Source of the DNA: GCA-2688265 sp964527395
Lineage (GTDB): Archaea; Nanobdellota; Nanobdellia; Woesearchaeales; GW2011-AR9
DNA length: 26,809 nucleotides
Direction of reading: 5' to 3'
Assembly (NCBI GenBank): GCA_964527395.1
Contig: CAZGQD010000019.1
Location: 1-26,809 of the forward strand
Below the pieces are notes generated by a model that saw nothing but the letters and a program-made list of their open reading frames with translations, was not told the origin of the DNA and searched no databases. The position numbers and the translations under genes were made by a program. Shown one piece after another: positions 23,285 to 26,809 of the stretch. Numbering within the stretch: position 1 is the stretch's first letter; every line of letters begins with the position of its first letter.

Positions 23285-26191
23285 ATGGCACTAGACTGGC
23301 ACAAAATTCAAGAAAAATGGCAAAAAAACTGGAAAGACACTAAAACTTTCCAAGTTGAAGTCACTGACCTAACCCAAAAAAAGTATTTTATTACTACTCC
23401 TTACCCTTATATGAGTGGTCTTCTACACTTAGGTCACCTTTTCACATATATGGCTCCAGAAATGACTGCCAGATTCAAACGAATGCAAGGCCATAACGTT
23501 CTATTCAAATTCGCTTTTCACTGCACTGGAACCCCTATTGTTGCTGCTGCAAAAAGAGTGCTAGAGGGTGAACCTACACAAATCAAAACCCTAAAAAAGA
23601 TGGGCATTCCTGAAGAAGAAATAAGCAAATTCCAAGATCCAAAATATTGGTGCGAATACTTCCCAATCCAAACAAAAAGAGACTTAACAGAGTTAGGCTT
23701 CACAATCGACAAAAGGTACATGTTCAAAACTACTAACTTAAACCCAAGTTACGACAAATTCGTCACATGGCAATTTAACAAGTTAAAAGAAAAAGGCTAT
23801 GTAAAAAAAGGTAAACACCCTGTAGTTTGGTGTCCTAAAGATATGATGCCAATTGGTGACCATGGAAGAAGCGAAGGAGAAGGTGAAACGCCAAAAGACT
23901 TCATTTGGATCAAATTCAAACTTCAAGATTCAGATCTTATTCTTATGACTGGTACAACACGTCCAGACGCTTTACTTGGGCAAACAAACCTTTGGATTGA
24001 CCCGAACGCAGAATATCAAGTAGTTCAAGTTAAAGACGAGAAATGGGTTGTTGGAAAAGAAGCCATGAAAAAGATTAAAGACCAACACGACCCTGATGCA
24101 AAAATAATCAAAACAATAAATTCAACAGAATTGATGGGCAAATGGGTACAAGGTCCATTGGTAGATTATCCATTATACATAGTCCCAGCAGATTTTATTG
24201 ATGCAAATGTAGGTTCAGGAATAGTTTATTCTGCTTTAGAAGATCCAGTGGATTTGTTTGAGATAAGAAAACTCCAAAAAAGCCAAGAACTGATCCAAAA
24301 ATACAATCTAGACAAAGAAGTCATAGACAAACTAAAGCCAATCTCAATAATTGATATTGAAGGCATGGGAGACGATTTAGGTGACGATATCGGAAACGAA
24401 TTCAAAATCATCTCTGCAGATCAAAAAGACAAAATCAAGAAGGCAAAGGACGAATTGAACAAAAGGGTCTTCAGAAAAGGAATTATGAAGAAAAACTGCA
24501 AAAAATATGCAGGTATGACGGTTCCAAAGTGCCAAGAACAACTTAAATTCGATTTAACAAGAGGAAATAATGCAATAATGTTTTGGGAGGCTACAGGTAA
24601 AGTAGTCTGCCGTTGCCTAACTGAGTGCATAATTAAGGTAGTAAGCGACCAATGGTTCTTAGAATACAACGATCCAAATTGGAAAGAGATCACTCACAAA
24701 TGCCTAAACGACATGCAATTATTCCCGAACAAAGTAAGAAAACAATTTGATTATGTTCTAGACTGGCTTAATCATTGGGCTTGTACAAGAGAGTTTGGTT
24801 TAGGAACAAAATTGCCTTGGGACAAAAAGTGGCTAATTGAATCTTTGTCAGACTCAACAATGCAAATGGCATACGTAACTATTGCTAAATATCTTAACAA
24901 TCAAACAGAAAAACAAATAGAAAACAAAGAAGGAAACAGCAACACAATAGATCCAAAGCTACTAAACGACCAATTCTTCGACTACATTTTCTTAGATGAA
25001 GGTAACTTAGCAGATGTAGCAAATCAAACAAAAATAAGCAAAGAATTAATCACAAAAATGCGAAACGAGTTCAACTATTGGTATCCATTTGACTTTAGAA
25101 ACTCAGCAAAAGACCTAATACAAAACCACTTAGCTTTCACTCTTTTCAACCACACAGCAATCTTCCCAAAGAAATTCTGGCCAAAAAAATACGTCCTAAA
25201 TGGAAGAATCATGATTAATAATGAAAAGATGTCTAAATCTAAGGGTAATTTCTTCACAATTAGAGAACTTAACCAAAAATTCGGTGCAGATATTATTAGA
25301 TTAACTTCTGCAAACGCTGGTGAAGGTGTAGATGATGCTAATTATGACATGAATTTCTTAGAAACAGCAAAACAAAAGCTAACAGAACTAAGCGAATTTG
25401 CTAAAACTCACTACAACAAAGAAAGCAACAGAACAAATAAGGAAGATATCGACCTCTGGTTTGAGAACGCTATAAATAAATGCATAAAAACTGCTACAAA
25501 CAGCTTAGAGAATATGCTTTTTAAATCAGCTGTAAAGGCAAGTCTGATGGACTTAAACAGATACTTAAAATGGTATGCAAGAAGAACAAACAAAGATTTC
25601 AACAAAGATACAATCAACCTTTTCATTGAAACACAACTAAAGCTATTAACACCTTTCACACCACACTTTTGTGAAGAAGTCTGGCAAAGCCTAGAAAAAA
25701 CCTCTTTTATCTCAAAAGAGGAGTGGCCAACAGCAAGCAAAGTTGACGAATCTCTAAACCAAAGTGAAGAACTAATCAAAAACACAATTTCAAGTATGAG
25801 AAATGTGATTAAACTAGCAAAGTTAGAAAAACCAAAAAAGTTCCAGCTTTTCATAGCAAGGGATTGGCTCTACACTGCATTTAAGGAGATCCAAGAGCAA
25901 CTAAAAGTTACAAGAAACATTGGCCAGATAATACCAAAGCTACTATCCAACCCTGAACTTAAGCAAAACGCTAAAGAAGTCACCAAATTACTTCCAAGCT
26001 TAATTAAAGATCCTAGCAAGATTCCTGAAACAATCACAGATTCAAACACTGAATTCAACACACTCATGAGTGCAGTTAAATTCTTACAATCTGAGTTTGA
26101 TTATGATATTGAAGTTATTAGGGCTAGTAGTAGTGATCATAATAAATCTAAAGCAGCAATGCCAGGCAGACCGGGAATTTTGGTAGAGTAA
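23285..26191 (+). CDS. leuS: Leucyl-tRNA synthetase (archaeal type)
   Basis: It charges tRNA-Leu with leucine. HLGH (48-51), the class I HIGH motif, lies in PYPYMSGLLHLGHLF. KMSKS is at 648-652. Between them is a large CP1 editing domain (about 170-450) with GTTRPDALLGQTNLW. The 968-residue length and extended C-terminal region are of the archaeal/eukaryotic type; bacterial LeuRS is ~860 and differs at the KMSKS region. TTTATATAA at 23253-23261 is 28 nt before the ATG. The C-terminus ends in a basic, flexible stretch (SDHNKSKAAMPGRPG). Confidence 0.97.
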   Translation: MALDWHKIQEKWQKNWKDTKTFQVEVTDLTQKKYFITTPYPYMSGLLHLGHLFTYMAPEMTARFKRMQGHNVLFKFAFHCTGTPIVAAAKRVLEGEPTQIKTLKKMGIPEEEISKFQDPKYWCEYFPIQTKRDLTELGFTIDKRYMFKTTNLNPSYDKFVTWQFNKLKEKGYVKKGKHPVVWCPKDMMPIGDHGRSEGEGETPKDFIWIKFKLQDSDLILMTGTTRPDALLGQTNLWIDPNAEYQVVQVKDEKWVVGKEAMKKIKDQHDPDAKIIKTINSTELMGKWVQGPLVDYPLYIVPADFIDANVGSGIVYSALEDPVDLFEIRKLQKSQELIQKYNLDKEVIDKLKPISIIDIEGMGDDLGDDIGNEFKIISADQKDKIKKAKDELNKRVFRKGIMKKNCKKYAGMTVPKCQEQLKFDLTRGNNAIMFWEATGKVVCRCLTECIIKVVSDQWFLEYNDPNWKEITHKCLNDMQLFPNKVRKQFDYVLDWLNHWACTREFGLGTKLPWDKKWLIESLSDSTMQMAYVTIAKYLNNQTEKQIENKEGNSNTIDPKLLNDQFFDYIFLDEGNLADVANQTKISKELITKMRNEFNYWYPFDFRNSAKDLIQNHLAFTLFNHTAIFPKKFWPKKYVLNGRIMINNEKMSKSKGNFFTIRELNQKFGADIIRLTSANAGEGVDDANYDMNFLETAKQKLTELSEFAKTHYNKESNRTNKEDIDLWFENAINKCIKTATNSLENMLFKSAVKASLMDLNRYLKWYARRTNKDFNKDTINLFIETQLKLLTPFTPHFCEEVWQSLEKTSFISKEEWPTASKVDESLNQSEELIKNTISSMRNVIKLAKLEKPKKFQLFIARDWLYTAFKEIQEQLKVTRNIGQIIPKLLSNPELKQNAKEVTKLLPSLIKDPSKIPETITDSNTEFNTLMSAVKFLQSEFDYDIEVIRASSSDHNKSKAAMPGRPGILVE

Positions 26192-26203
26192 AACAACAAA
26201 GTA

Positions 26204-26210
26204 TTTTTTT
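26204..26210 (+). terminator. T-run terminator after leuS
   Basis: Seven T begin 12 nt after the leuS stop, followed by AATTTT. Archaeal termination commonly needs only a T tract, so this is a plausible end for the leuS transcript. Confidence 0.4.
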
Positions 26211-26285
26211 AATTTTACATCTCACACTTATTCAAAAACCAAAGACACCAAAAGTTTCTTAAGCTTCTTAATCCAATCTAACGTA

Positions 26286-26627
26286 ATGATCAAAAACCTA
26301 ACAACAAACAAAATTGTCTCAAAACATGAAATCCAAGCAAAATCATTCTGTTCTCAGGCCCTAGGTTTGATGTTTAAAAGCAAAAACAACAAACAGAATC
26401 TAATCATGCACTTCAAAACTAAAAGAACAATCTCACTTCACAACTTTTTCGTATTTTATCCTTTAGAGATCATCGTCCTAGACAAAAACAAGCAAGTGTT
26501 AGAAATAAACAAAGAATTCAAACCTTTCACACTATTCAAAGCCAAAAATAAAGGCCAATTTTGCATAGAGTTAGGAATAACAGAAAGTAAAAACAAAGTT
26601 AAAGTTGGCGATATATTAAAATTCTAA
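26286..26627 (+). CDS. DUF192 family protein
   Basis: The 113-residue protein matches DUF192: FCSQALGLMFKS, then SLHNFFVFYPLEIIVLD and a closing VKVGDILKF. DUF192 proteins are small beta-barrels of unknown biochemical function. No signal peptide is present, so this is an intracellular form. No clear TATA box is seen upstream; a weak AT stretch is near 26255. It may be read through from leuS, 94 nt before it. Confidence 0.85.
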   Translation: MIKNLTTNKIVSKHEIQAKSFCSQALGLMFKSKNNKQNLIMHFKTKRTISLHNFFVFYPLEIIVLDKNKQVLEINKEFKPFTLFKAKNKGQFCIELGITESKNKVKVGDILKF

Positions 26628-26653
26628 AAAATAACTCTCAAACTAAAACATAA

Positions 26654-26708
26654 AGTTCTAAAAAATTAGTTCTAGAACATAGTTCCATAAAAACAAGCAT
26701 TTATATAT
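26654..26708 (+). promoter_or_regulatory. Repeat operator and TATA box of an outside transcript
   Basis: AGTTCTA (26654), the palindrome GTTCTAGAAC (26669-26678) and AGTTCC (26681) are spaced 13-14 bp apart. They precede a TATA box (TTTATATAT, 26700-26708). No ORF with a start codon follows in the last 100 nt, so the transcript is either non-coding or its start codon lies beyond the window. Confidence 0.4.
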
Positions 26709-26809
26709 CCAAAATCACTTCTTACTTAATTATTAGACTTAGCTTTTATTTATTTGAGCCATTCGCTAAAATACTCTTCTCAAAATTCAGCAGTTTTGAC
26801 TTAAGAATT

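Noticed and set aside
1..26809. CRISPR array, tRNA, rRNA or prophage.
   Set aside because: No regularly spaced repeats, no cloverleaf or T-loop motif, no rRNA core sequence and no phage structural gene were seen on either strand; a covariance search was not possible.

Overview
The window looks like a piece of an archaeal chromosome, most likely from the DPANN group (Woesearchaeota/Pacearchaeota-like; inferred, not proven). It is AT-rich and gene-dense. Nearly every gene has an archaeal TATA box, usually centred 24-28 nt before its start codon as expected for leaderless mRNAs. It carries an archaeal-type leucyl-tRNA synthetase, a Ski2/Mtr4-like helicase, a MutS5-like ATPase with an HhH motif, and an archaeal HTH-MNT/HEPN pair. 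Some genes look bacterial in origin or style: a topoisomerase I with C-terminal repeats and a lysine tail, MutL, PepF, an ORF6N protein and lipobox lipoproteins.

Layout. 1-200: a structured non-coding RNA (element A, minus strand). 242-5857: topA, an ORF6N/PLD-like gene and mutL. 6007-10691: a helical protein of unknown function, an M3 oligoendopeptidase and two orphan minus-strand genes. 10692-13250: a second kind of structured RNA (element C), a Ski2-like helicase, and element B, a second copy of element A. 13248-16554: a 2H phosphoesterase, an RHH protein and a MutS5-like/PIN operon. 16684-20433: two tiny genes, two lipoproteins, a membrane protein with an exported N-terminal domain, and an orphan gene. 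20457-22300: a membrane-anchored HTH regulator facing an HTH-MNT/HEPN toxin-antitoxin module with a palindromic operator. 22309-26627: a Thr-rich lipoprotein, leuS and a DUF192 gene. The right edge carries operator-like repeats and a TATA box for a transcript outside the window.

The most notable item is a family of structured RNAs with two copies here (about 60-197 minus strand; about 13022-13224 plus strand). They share four exact or near-exact blocks (17, 13, 11 and 7 nt) in the same order. The closing helix and one internal hairpin differ in sequence but keep their pairing, which is compensatory change. I do not recognise it as a known RNA. G-U pairs and a correctly placed TATA box give the strand of the first copy. 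No CRISPR array, tRNA, rRNA or transposase gene was found.

Functional themes are DNA topology and repair (TopA, MutL, MutS5-like), RNA metabolism (Ski2-like helicase, 2H enzyme, structured RNAs, PIN and HEPN candidate RNases), and a cell-surface set of lipid-anchored or membrane proteins.
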